From assembly GCA_036387195.1 (NCBI GenBank), contig DASVUF010000329.1, positions 1 through 64,000 on the forward strand: 64,000 nt of DNA, in the 5' to 3' direction. The DNA is from QHXN01 sp036387195. Its GTDB lineage: Bacteria; Acidobacteriota; Blastocatellia; Pyrinomonadales; Pyrinomonadaceae. This document shows, piece after piece, positions 14,235 through 23,165 of this stretch; the first letter of the stretch is position 1; every line of letters starts with the position of its first letter. The position numbers and the translations under genes are program-made. The notes beneath the pieces are model-generated. The model had not been told where the DNA came from. It saw nothing but the letters and a program-made list of their open reading frames with translations, and did no database searches.

Positions 14235-14250
14235 CGGCATGCCCCTTGCC
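14235..14250 (+). promoter_or_regulatory. Sigma-54-type (-24/-12) promoter element
   Basis: CGGCATGCCCCTTGCC matches the sigma-54 consensus TGGCACG-N4-TTGCW at the invariant GG (-24) and GC (-12) with correct spacing. Only three consensus positions differ. It points at the giant oxidase gene, leaving a leader of about 165 nt. Confidence 0.5.
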
Positions 14251-14427
14251 CTTACCCAGACCGCTCCAGTTCGAGAATCGAGATTGGCCACGTCAGGCAG
14301 AGGCGCGGCCCCGGGGCATCAACCACAACACTCTTTCAAGACTCTGGCCCGAGGGCAGCCCCTCAGCGCGGCGACCCTCGGGCCTGACTCACAACGGACT
14401 TAATTTTCCCTGGAGTTCACCCGAGAG

Positions 14428-17400
14428 ATGACAAAGCTTGGTCACTTGAAGCTTGTACCGTACGTCCGCCTGATTTGTCTCCTTCTTTGCTGCTCACTTG
14501 TGGCCCCCCAGGTCGCCATCTCGGCCGCGCTCGCCGCCCCCCTGAAGAATCGGGCGTCCGAGGCGGCCGACGTGACGCGCGGCGTCCTGACGCAAGGTGA
14601 AGCGACGAGGCCGGACGGCCCGCAGGCGCAGGCGCGAGCTGGTGAAAAGCTCGCCGCCGCGGCCGGCGCCGCCCCGCTCGCAAAGGGCCCGGACGCACGC
14701 GGCGGCGCTCTGAATAGCGAAACTGATAACAAACGCGCCGCCGGCAAGCCGGTGGCTCGCGGCGCGTCCGGCGCCATGCCGACCCGCGTGCTGCGCGTCG
14801 GGCCCGCGCCCGTCAAGGCGGCTGCGGCGCGTCGGGCGCCGGCCCCCGCCGAGCCGGGCGCCGCGGCTTCGGCGTTCGGCGACGCGTTCGGCGCGTCGGC
14901 CTCGCCGGTCTTCTCCATCAGCTCGGGCGCGGCCGCGGCGCCGCTCGAAGGCGCGGCGCTCCGCGAAAAAGCCGCCGAGGCCGCGGCGCCTCTGGCCCCG
15001 CCCGCCGCCGCCGCCGAAGTCGTCGAAAAAGAGGCCAAAGAGAATCACTTCTCGGACACCCCGAAGGCCGCGCCGGCCGCTTTGACGCCGCCCGCGCTCG
15101 GCCGTCAACTCTCTTTGACGAACAAAGCCGAGCAGGCCGAAGCCTTCGAGGCCAACGCCAACGTCGCCGCCGAGGTTGTTGAACCCGGCGGCGCGCCCGC
15201 GTTGCTCGCGGCGGCCGGCGCGGGGCTCGCGGCCGCGTACACCTCCTCTGCGAAGCAGCCGGCCGCGGAAGCGGACGCCCTGCCGGACGCCGAACCCCTG
15301 AAAGCCTCCCCGGCGGCCTCTGCGGCCTCTGCGGCCTCGGCCGCCGCGCTCCCCTCGAACGTCGCGCCGTTCGAAGCCGACGCGCTGACGGACGCCGAGG
15401 CGCTGGCGCTGCTCGGCCGCGAGCCGGCCAACGTCGCGCCGGGCGCGACGGCCATGCTGGCCGCCGCGGCGCCTTACGCGCCGACCAACGACAACTTCGC
15501 CGCCGCGCAGGTCATCACCGGCCTGCCCGGCTCCGCGTCCGGCTCCAACCTCGGCGCGACGCGCGAGGCCGGCGAGCCCTTCCACGCCTACAACCAGGGC
15601 GGCGCCTCCGTCTGGTTCAGGTGGCAGGCGCCCTCGACGGGCACGGTTGACTTCACGACCGCCGGCAGCAGCTTCGACACGACGCTCGCCGTCTACAAGG
15701 GAACCGCGGTCGGCGCGCTGAGCGAGGTCGCCAGCAACGACGAGGTCGCCGCGGCGACCTCGACCAGCCGCGTCACCTTCGACGCGGTGGCGGGCGCCGT
15801 CTACTACGTGGCCGTGGACGGCCGCAACGACGGCGTCAGCACGGCGCAGGGCAGCGTCATGCTCAACTGGAGCGTGACGCCGAAGCCCGCCAACGACAGC
15901 TTCGCCGCGGCGCAGGCGCTCGCGGCCGCCACCTCGGGCAGCGCGACGGGCACGACCCGCGGCGCGACCCACGAGACGGGCGAGCCCTACCACGCCAACA
16001 ACGACGGCGCGAAGTCCGTCTGGTACAAGTGGCAGGCGCCGGCGACCGGCAGCATCGAGTTCACGACCGCCGGCAGCGACTTCGACACGCTGCTCGGCGT
16101 CTACACCGGCGCGGCCGTCGGCTCGCTGACGGGCGTCGCCTCCAACGACGAGGAGGACGCCAACGCCGCCGTCCACACCAGCCGCGTCGTCTTCAACGCC
16201 GTGGCCGGCACGGTCTACTACATCGCCGTTGACGGCTTCCACGACGGCTACGCGCCCGACTGGGGCGCCGTCAGCCTCCAGTGGAAGGTCGGGCCGGCCG
16301 TGCCCGCCAACAACGGCTTCGCCGGCGCGCAGGCCATCACCGGCGACGAGGGGCGCGTCACGGGCTCCAACTGGCTCGCCACCAAGGAGACGGGCGAGCC
16401 GAACCACGCGGGCGTGGCCGGCGGCAAGTCGGTCTGGTTCAAGTTCACCGCCCCCGGCGCCGGCAAGGTCACCTTCGACACGGTGGGCAGCGCCGTTGAC
16501 ACGGCGATGGCCGTCTACACGGGGACGGCCGTGAGCGCGCTGACGCAGGTCGCCGCCAACGACGACGCCGACCCGGCGCTCGGCCTCTTCACGAGCCGCG
16601 TCAGCTTCGAGGCGGCGGCCGGCGTGACCTACTACATCGCGGTCGACGCCTGGTACGCCGAGGGCGGCTCCATCGTCCTGCGCACGCCGCGCAAGCGCGG
16701 CAAGATAGCCTTCGTCAGCTCGCGCGACGGCGACGAGGAAATCTTCACCATGAACGCCGACGGCAGCGAGCAGAAGCAGCTCACCGCCAACGCGGCGAGC
16801 GACAGCTACCCGCGCTGGTCGCCCGACGGCTCGAAGATAGCTTTCTCCTCGACGCGCGACGGCAACAGCGAAATCTACGTGATGAACGCCGACGGCACGA
16901 ACCCCGTCCGCCTCACCACCAGCGCCGGCTCCGACCGCGAGCCGACCTGGTCGCCCGACGGCTCGAAGATAGCCTTTTCGAGCGGCCGCGACTCCGCCGA
17001 CGGCGCCGGCTACGAGCTGTACGTGATGAACGCCGACGGCACGAACCCCGTCCGGCTCACCTTCCAGGCGGGCAACGACATGCAGCCCCACTGGTCGCCC
17101 GACGGCGGCATGCTCATCTTCATGAGCAACTTCTACGGCAACTACGAACTCCACCACATCAGCCCCGTCACCGGCGGCGACCAGTGGCGGATGACCGTCT
17201 CGCCCGTCAACGAGTGGCACCCGACCTGGTCGCCCGACGGCCTGAGGATGGCTTTCCACCAGGGCGGCGAAATCTACGTCGGCGACCCCATCAACATCCG
17301 GCGCGTGACCGAGTCGGCGGGCGCCGACGAGACGCCGGCCTGGTCGCCCGAGAGCGACCAGCTCCTGTTCACGTCGGCGCGCGACGGCAACCAGGACGTC

Positions 17401-20400
17401 TACGTGATGAACGCCGACGGCTCCGGCCCGGAGAACGTCACCTTCAACCTCGCGGGCGACAGCTACCCCGACTGGCAGCCGGTGACGGCGACGCCGAACA
17501 ACCTGCCGACCGTCGCGCTGACGGCCCCGGCCGACGGGACGAAGTACGCCGCGCCGGCCACCATCGCGCTGACGGCGACGGCCGGCGACGTGGGCGGCTC
17601 GGTGGCCCGCGTCTCCTTCTACAACGGCTCGACGCTCCTCGCCACCGACACGGCGGCGCCCTACAGCTTCTCCTGGACGCCGGTCGCCGCGGGCGCCTAC
17701 TCGCTGACGGCCGTCGCGACCGACAACCGCGGCGCGACCGCGACCACGGGCGTGACGAGGGTCGTCGTCACCCCGGCGCTCGGCGTCAACGTCGTCAACC
17801 CGGCCGCGGGCACGACCTTCGACACCGGCGCGAAGGTCACCATCAGCGCCGAGGCCGCGGCCAACACCAACGCCATCAGCAAGGTTGACTTCTACTACGC
17901 GGCCGCCGCGACGCCGGCGACCAGGACGCTCATCGGCTCGGACGCCGCGGCGCCCTACAGCGTCCAGTGGAGTTCGCCCGCGACCGCGGGCGGCTACGTC
18001 CTCTCGGCCACCGTCACCGACAGCGCGCTCGCCACGGCCACCTCGGCCAACGTCGCGGTCACGCTGAAGGCGAAGGTCATCAACCCGCCGGCCGCCGCCT
18101 GCGCGCGCACCATCACGGCCAAGGTCGTCGCCTTCGACCAGGTCTACACCTACAACCGCTTCGGGGCCTTCAACCCCGGCGGCATGATGTACGCGCTGGA
18201 GCGCGACGTCGTGGCGATTGACGCCTCCAGCGGCGCGACCTCGCGCGGCCTGGTCGCCGGCAACGTCCAGCTCCGGCCCGACAAGCGGCCGCGCCCGCTC
18301 GTGCTGCGCATGAACGAGGGCGACTGCCTCCAGGTGACCTTCCGCAACCTGCTCACGAGGAACCGGTCGGAGGTCGAGGGGCTCAACTTCACCAACCAGC
18401 CCGACCAGCAGACCTACACGAAGGCGCCCGTCAAGCTCCTCCAGAACGACACGACCTTCACCCGCACGGCGTCCATGCACGTCAACGGGCTCGAATACGT
18501 CAACAGCCCGTCCACCTCGGACGGCGCGCACGTCGGCAACAACGCCTCCTCGCTGGTCGAGCCCGACGGGGTGAAGACCTACACCTGGTACGGCCGCAAG
18601 CAGGGCCAGTACATGGTGCACTCGCTCGGCGCTCCCGTGGGCGGCGAGGGCGACGGCGGCCAGACGGTGCTCGGCCTCTTCGGCGCGGTCGTCGTCGAGC
18701 CGCAGGGCGCCAAGTGGTACCGCTCGCAGGTCACGGCCGACAAGCTGGCGGCCGTCACCACGGGGCGCAACCCCGACGGCACGCCGAAGATCAACTTCGA
18801 GGCGGCCGACGCCTCCGGGCCCATCCTCAACATGCTCTCGTCGGCCAACGAGATCGTCCACACGGACGTCAACGCGCTCATCACGGGCTTCGCCGAGAAC
18901 TGCACCAACGCGCCGCCCTCCTCGACGTGCGGGCAGCCCTTCCGCGAGTTCGTCGTCGTCTTCCACGACGAGACGAAGACCGTGCAGGCGTTCCCCGAGC
19001 TGGACGAGGAGCTGTTCCACGGCGTCCGCGACGGCTTCGCCATCAACTACGGCTCGAACTCTTTGGGCGCGCCGCTGCTCGCCAACCGCAAGAAGCTCGG
19101 GCCGGCGAAGGACTGCGGCGAGTGCAAGTTCGAGGAGTTCTTCCTCGAATCGTGGGCCAACGGCGACCCGGCGATGGTCGTGCGCAAGGACTCTTACGGC
19201 CGCGTCAACGAAGTCCTCTTCCCCGACGACCCGTCCAACGTGCACCACTCGTACCTGGGCGACCCCGTCCGCTTCCGCAACATCCACGTCGGGCCGAAGG
19301 AGACGCACGTCTTCCACCTCCACGCGCACCAGTGGCTCCACGAGCCGCGCGAGGACGACTCGACCTACCTCGACTCGCAGACCATCGGCGTCGGGGCGGG
19401 CTTCACCTACGAGATCAACTACGGCGGGTCGGGCAACCGCAACTTCACCGCCGGCGACTCCATCTTCCACTGCCACCTCTACCCGCACTTCGCGCAGGGG
19501 ATGTGGGAGCTGTGGAGAGTCCACGACGCGTTCGAGGCGGGCACGCCCGACCGCCGTCTGCCCGACGCCGAGATAGCGGGCGGCACGCCGAACCCGGCCG
19601 TCGTCCCGCTGCCGAACCGCGCGATGGCGCCGATGCCTTCGGCGACCTTCAAGGGCTTCCCCTTCTTCGTTGACGCGCAGGCCGGGCACCGCCCGCCGCA
19701 GCCGCCGCTCGACATGGAGCAGGACGGCGGGCTCCCGCGCCACCGCATCGCGGCCTCGGAGTTCATTGACGGCAAGGCGGCCATCGAGCCGGCGCTGCTG
19801 GCCGACCCCGTGGCCAACCGCGTGATGACGCAGAACACCGACCCGAACCTGCTCAACTTCGCGCGCAAGCTCACCTCGGCGGAACTCGTCTTCCTCGACC
19901 CGAAGGGGACGGCGATGGAGCAGAAGGCGATGGAGTTCCACGAGGGCAAGGGCGGCGTCAACGTCATGACGCAGTACGGGTGGCCCGCCAAGGGCTTCCC
20001 GGCCTACACGCCCTCGGGCGCGGCGGGGCTCTTCCTCGTCAACGGGCAGCCCCGGCAGCCGGGCGCGCCGTTCGCGGAGCCCTGCGCTCCGGGCACGCCC
20101 ACGCGCGACTACCGCGCCGCCTACATCCAGTTCGACATGACCGTCAACCGCGCCGGGTGGCACGACCGCCAGGCGCGCATCACGACGCTCGAAGACGACG
20201 CCCTGCCGACGCGCGACGGCGCGCGCTCGCCCGAGCCGTTCTTCTTCCGCGCCAACTCGAACGACTGCGTGCGGTTCGCGGCCACGAACCTCATCCCGCA
20301 CGTCCTGAACCTCGACGACTTCCAGATATTCACGCCGACCGACACCATCGGCCAGCACATCCACCTCGTGAAGTTCGACGTCACCTCGTCGGACGGCGCG

Positions 20401-22902
20401 GGCAACGGCTGGAACTACGAGGACGGCACGTTCAGCCCGGGCGAGGTGCAGGAGCGCGTCGAGGCGCACAACCACTTCGTCGCCGGCTCGACCGCGAAGA
20501 CGCTGACGCTGGCCACCAACCTGAAGTTCGGCGCGGGGCCCGACCTCGACGGCAACAAGATAGGCGACTACGTCGGCGCGCAGACCACCGTCCAGCGCTG
20601 GTGGGCCGACCCGCTCCTGAACAACGCGGGCGACGACCGCACCATCCGCACCGTCTTCACGCACGACCACTTCGGCCCCAGCTCGCACCAGCACCACGGC
20701 CTCTACGGCGCGCTAGTCGTCGAGCCGCAGGGCTCGAAGTGGGAGACGCTGGCCGGCACGGCGATGGCGACGCGCCTCGACGGCGGCCCGACCAGCTACG
20801 CGGCCAACATCGTGCCGGGCGACGCGACGAAGAGCTACCGCGAGTTCAACCTCGCCATCGCCGACTTCGCGCTCGTCTACCGGCAGGACTTGACCCCGGT
20901 CAACCCGCCGGGACGCAACGAGATCGGCCTGCCCTTCATCCTCGAAGCGCCGGTCGTCCCGCGCCCCGAGGCCATCTCGGCCGACGACCCCGGCACGGGG
21001 CTCATCAACTACCGCAACGAGCCCATCCCGCTGCGCATCGCCAACGGCGCGGTGCTGAAGACGGGCCCGCTCGGCGACCTGTCGAACGTGTTCCGCTCGA
21101 AGGATAACCAGGGCGTCGCGCTCCACGGCGACCCCTTCACCCCGCTCCTCCAGGCTTACGAGGGCGACAAGGTGCAGATTCGCCTCATCCAGGGCGCGCA
21201 GGAGGAGCAGCACGTCTTCAGCCTCCACGGCGGGAAGTGGCTGCACGAGCCTTCGGCGGCCAACTCGGGCTGGTACAACGCGCAGGCCATCGGCATCTCG
21301 GAGCACTTCGAGTTCGACGTGCCGCCCATCCCGGCCGTGGGCAACGTCGCCGGCGGCAACCCGGACGTGGCCGACTTCATGTACGGCAGCTTCGCCACCG
21401 ACAACCTCTGGAACGGCATGTGGGGCATCCTGCGCTCCTACAAGGGGCTGCGCAGCGGGCTCAAGGCACTGCCGAACAACTCGGCGGGCTCCGTGAGCAG
21501 CAGCGACCCCGGCCTGCGGACGGACTTCTGCCCGGCCGGCGCGCCGCAGAAGCCCTTCAGCGTCGAGGCGTGGCTGGCCAAGGACCTGGTCGGCGCCGAC
21601 GGCATCACCTACAACCAGAAGTTCGGGCTCAAGGACCCGGCCGGCATCGTCTTCGTCCAGACGGGCGACGTGGCCGCCGTCAAGGCCAAGACCCGGAAGC
21701 TGGAGCCGCTGGTGCTGCGCGTCAACGCGGGCGACTGCGTCAACGTGCAGTTGACCAACAAGCTCCCGCTCGACGCGGCCGTGCCGATGCCCGACTACGA
21801 CGCGTGGAACTTCATGCCGATGATCGTTCCGAACTTCAACCTCAACCAGGTCAAGGCCTCGAAGGAGGTCAGCCTCCACCCGCAGTTGGTCGAGTACGAC
21901 GTGCGCACCAGCGACGGCGCGAACGTCGGCGTCAACGACAAGCAGACGGTCTCGCCCGGCGAGACGCGCAAGTACCGCTGGTACGCCGGCAAGGTGACGG
22001 TCAACGCCGACCAGAGCCGGACGGCCGTGCCCATCGAGTACGGCGCCATCAACCTGACGGACTACGGCGACATCATGAAGCACGGCTCGCACGGCGCGGG
22101 CGGCGTGCTCGTCGTCGAGCCCAAGGGCGCGACGTGGACGACGCCGACCAACACGTACGCCGAGGCCGAGGTCAAGAGCTCGACCGGCGCGCTGCTCTTC
22201 AAGGAGTTCGTGCTCGTCACGCAGGACGACGTCAAGATGGTCGGCCCCAACGCCGGCCAGGGGCGGACGATTCTGGGCCTGCCGGGCGTCAACCCGGTGC
22301 GCAACTTCACCACGGAGTCCGACGCCGAGGACTCGGGGGCGAAGGCGTTCAACTACCGGACCGAGCCCCTCTGGGCGCGGCTCGGCTTCCTCGACGAGAT
22401 GACCAAGCGGGATCACACCACGTTCCTGGAAGAGGGCGACGTCTCGGCCCTGCTCAACAACGTGAACCAGGCGGCCGTCTTCAGCTCGGCGGCGCACGGC
22501 GACCCCGCGACGCCGGTCTTCTCGGCGCCCGCGGGCGCGGCGGTCCGCTTCCGCGTCGTGCAGCCGACGGGCCACCCGCGGCAGCACGCCTTCACCCTCT
22601 ACGGGCACAACTGGTTCCACGAGGCGTGGACGCAGGACTCGACCGTCCTCTGGACGCCGAGCACGGCCGAGCCGTCTTCGATGACCATCGGCACGCAGGG
22701 CGGCCACACCTCCCGCCGTCACTGGAACCTCGTCCTGCGCAGCGCGGGCGGGGCCTTCAAGCAGCCGGGCGACTACATGTACCGGACGCAGGAGAGCTTC
22801 CAGTTCACGGGCGGTCTGTGGGGCATCTTCCGCGTGACGCCGACCGCCTCCTCGACGACCACGTCCTCGACGATCTTGCCGGCCGAAGACGTCGCGCAGT
22901 AG
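14428..22902 (+). CDS. Giant secreted PPC-TolB-Ig-multicopper oxidase
   Basis: 2,824 residues. A Sec signal (about 1-37) is followed by roughly 300 residues of Ala-rich low complexity. Three PPC-like beta-sandwich repeats start near 350, 485 and 625 (repeated NDxFAAAQ, VYYVAVDG). A TolB-type propeller spans about 755-1017 (IAFSSTRDGNSEIYVMNADG) and two Ig-like domains about 1025-1218. The rest, about 1223-2803, is cupredoxin sequence of about six domains. Copper ligands are complete: HVFHLHAH at 1627-1634, HCHLYPHFAQGM at 1681-1692 (T1 Cys1682, His1687, Met1692), HIH at 1977-1979 and HDH at 2079-2081. The T1 domain comes before the domain giving the other two HxH pairs; the last domains lack copper ligands. 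Size and motifs recall MnxG/MofA-type oxidases, but substrate is unknown. Start ATG 14428. It leads the copper locus. Confidence 0.88.
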   Translation: MTKLGHLKLVPYVRLICLLLCCSLVAPQVAISAALAAPLKNRASEAADVTRGVLTQGEATRPDGPQAQARAGEKLAAAAGAAPLAKGPDARGGALNSETDNKRAAGKPVARGASGAMPTRVLRVGPAPVKAAAARRAPAPAEPGAAASAFGDAFGASASPVFSISSGAAAAPLEGAALREKAAEAAAPLAPPAAAAEVVEKEAKENHFSDTPKAAPAALTPPALGRQLSLTNKAEQAEAFEANANVAAEVVEPGGAPALLAAAGAGLAAAYTSSAKQPAAEADALPDAEPLKASPAASAASAASAAALPSNVAPFEADALTDAEALALLGREPANVAPGATAMLAAAAPYAPTNDNFAAAQVITGLPGSASGSNLGATREAGEPFHAYNQGGASVWFRWQAPSTGTVDFTTAGSSFDTTLAVYKGTAVGALSEVASNDEVAAATSTSRVTFDAVAGAVYYVAVDGRNDGVSTAQGSVMLNWSVTPKPANDSFAAAQALAAATSGSATGTTRGATHETGEPYHANNDGAKSVWYKWQAPATGSIEFTTAGSDFDTLLGVYTGAAVGSLTGVASNDEEDANAAVHTSRVVFNAVAGTVYYIAVDGFHDGYAPDWGAVSLQWKVGPAVPANNGFAGAQAITGDEGRVTGSNWLATKETGEPNHAGVAGGKSVWFKFTAPGAGKVTFDTVGSAVDTAMAVYTGTAVSALTQVAANDDADPALGLFTSRVSFEAAAGVTYYIAVDAWYAEGGSIVLRTPRKRGKIAFVSSRDGDEEIFTMNADGSEQKQLTANAASDSYPRWSPDGSKIAFSSTRDGNSEIYVMNADGTNPVRLTTSAGSDREPTWSPDGSKIAFSSGRDSADGAGYELYVMNADGTNPVRLTFQAGNDMQPHWSPDGGMLIFMSNFYGNYELHHISPVTGGDQWRMTVSPVNEWHPTWSPDGLRMAFHQGGEIYVGDPINIRRVTESAGADETPAWSPESDQLLFTSARDGNQDVYVMNADGSGPENVTFNLAGDSYPDWQPVTATPNNLPTVALTAPADGTKYAAPATIALTATAGDVGGSVARVSFYNGSTLLATDTAAPYSFSWTPVAAGAYSLTAVATDNRGATATTGVTRVVVTPALGVNVVNPAAGTTFDTGAKVTISAEAAANTNAISKVDFYYAAAATPATRTLIGSDAAAPYSVQWSSPATAGGYVLSATVTDSALATATSANVAVTLKAKVINPPAAACARTITAKVVAFDQVYTYNRFGAFNPGGMMYALERDVVAIDASSGATSRGLVAGNVQLRPDKRPRPLVLRMNEGDCLQVTFRNLLTRNRSEVEGLNFTNQPDQQTYTKAPVKLLQNDTTFTRTASMHVNGLEYVNSPSTSDGAHVGNNASSLVEPDGVKTYTWYGRKQGQYMVHSLGAPVGGEGDGGQTVLGLFGAVVVEPQGAKWYRSQVTADKLAAVTTGRNPDGTPKINFEAADASGPILNMLSSANEIVHTDVNALITGFAENCTNAPPSSTCGQPFREFVVVFHDETKTVQAFPELDEELFHGVRDGFAINYGSNSLGAPLLANRKKLGPAKDCGECKFEEFFLESWANGDPAMVVRKDSYGRVNEVLFPDDPSNVHHSYLGDPVRFRNIHVGPKETHVFHLHAHQWLHEPREDDSTYLDSQTIGVGAGFTYEINYGGSGNRNFTAGDSIFHCHLYPHFAQGMWELWRVHDAFEAGTPDRRLPDAEIAGGTPNPAVVPLPNRAMAPMPSATFKGFPFFVDAQAGHRPPQPPLDMEQDGGLPRHRIAASEFIDGKAAIEPALLADPVANRVMTQNTDPNLLNFARKLTSAELVFLDPKGTAMEQKAMEFHEGKGGVNVMTQYGWPAKGFPAYTPSGAAGLFLVNGQPRQPGAPFAEPCAPGTPTRDYRAAYIQFDMTVNRAGWHDRQARITTLEDDALPTRDGARSPEPFFFRANSNDCVRFAATNLIPHVLNLDDFQIFTPTDTIGQHIHLVKFDVTSSDGAGNGWNYEDGTFSPGEVQERVEAHNHFVAGSTAKTLTLATNLKFGAGPDLDGNKIGDYVGAQTTVQRWWADPLLNNAGDDRTIRTVFTHDHFGPSSHQHHGLYGALVVEPQGSKWETLAGTAMATRLDGGPTSYAANIVPGDATKSYREFNLAIADFALVYRQDLTPVNPPGRNEIGLPFILEAPVVPRPEAISADDPGTGLINYRNEPIPLRIANGAVLKTGPLGDLSNVFRSKDNQGVALHGDPFTPLLQAYEGDKVQIRLIQGAQEEQHVFSLHGGKWLHEPSAANSGWYNAQAIGISEHFEFDVPPIPAVGNVAGGNPDVADFMYGSFATDNLWNGMWGILRSYKGLRSGLKALPNNSAGSVSSSDPGLRTDFCPAGAPQKPFSVEAWLAKDLVGADGITYNQKFGLKDPAGIVFVQTGDVAAVKAKTRKLEPLVLRVNAGDCVNVQLTNKLPLDAAVPMPDYDAWNFMPMIVPNFNLNQVKASKEVSLHPQLVEYDVRTSDGANVGVNDKQTVSPGETRKYRWYAGKVTVNADQSRTAVPIEYGAINLTDYGDIMKHGSHGAGGVLVVEPKGATWTTPTNTYAEAEVKSSTGALLFKEFVLVTQDDVKMVGPNAGQGRTILGLPGVNPVRNFTTESDAEDSGAKAFNYRTEPLWARLGFLDEMTKRDHTTFLEEGDVSALLNNVNQAAVFSSAAHGDPATPVFSAPAGAAVRFRVVQPTGHPRQHAFTLYGHNWFHEAWTQDSTVLWTPSTAEPSSMTIGTQGGHTSRRHWNLVLRSAGGAFKQPGDYMYRTQESFQFTGGLWGIFRVTPTASSTTTSSTILPAEDVAQ

Positions 22903-22920
22903 TCCGGGCGGCGACTTTCC

Positions 22921-22955
22921 CGAGGCCGGCCAGCCCTGAAGGCTGGCCGGCCTCG
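22921..22955 (+). terminator. Perfect 15-bp hairpin after the giant oxidase
   Basis: CGAGGCCGGCCAGCC (22921-22935) pairs perfectly with GGCTGGCCGGCCTCG (22941-22955) around a CTGAA loop, 18 nt after the stop codon. There is no strong T run, so it may be a partial terminator or transcript stabiliser between the oxidase and the following genes. Confidence 0.7.
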
Positions 22956-23165
22956 GCCTTGAAAACCCGGGCGGCGCGGGCGGCCCCGACCGGCGGGTTC
23001 GCCCGCGCCGGCCGAATCACGAAACGGACGATTTTTTTCGCCGCGGCCGGGGGTTTGGCGGCAGCCGGCCCCCGTCTCGCCGCATCAAAACAAGCATTCA
23101 AGCGGGCGCAAATTTTACCCCTCAACAGTCCATTTAAGTTTTAAAGTTTTAGGCGTCGAGCGAGT

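Larger units (their letters stand above)
13190..14427. other. Long regulatory region between the kinase operon and the giant oxidase gene
   Basis: 1.24 kb without a convincing gene, separating the divergent kinase-kinase-NtrC operon from the multicopper oxidase locus. It contains two inverted repeats (13699-13764), a possible sigma-70 promoter facing the kinases, and a -24/-12 element facing the oxidase. Short open frames here have no ribosome sites and no recognisable content. Confidence 0.55.

Noticed and set aside
14494..20697. Minus-strand open frame of 2,067 codons opposite the giant oxidase
   Set aside because: Low-complexity Arg/Val/Gly product, no ribosome site or family; the plus strand has unambiguous cupredoxin and propeller motifs.
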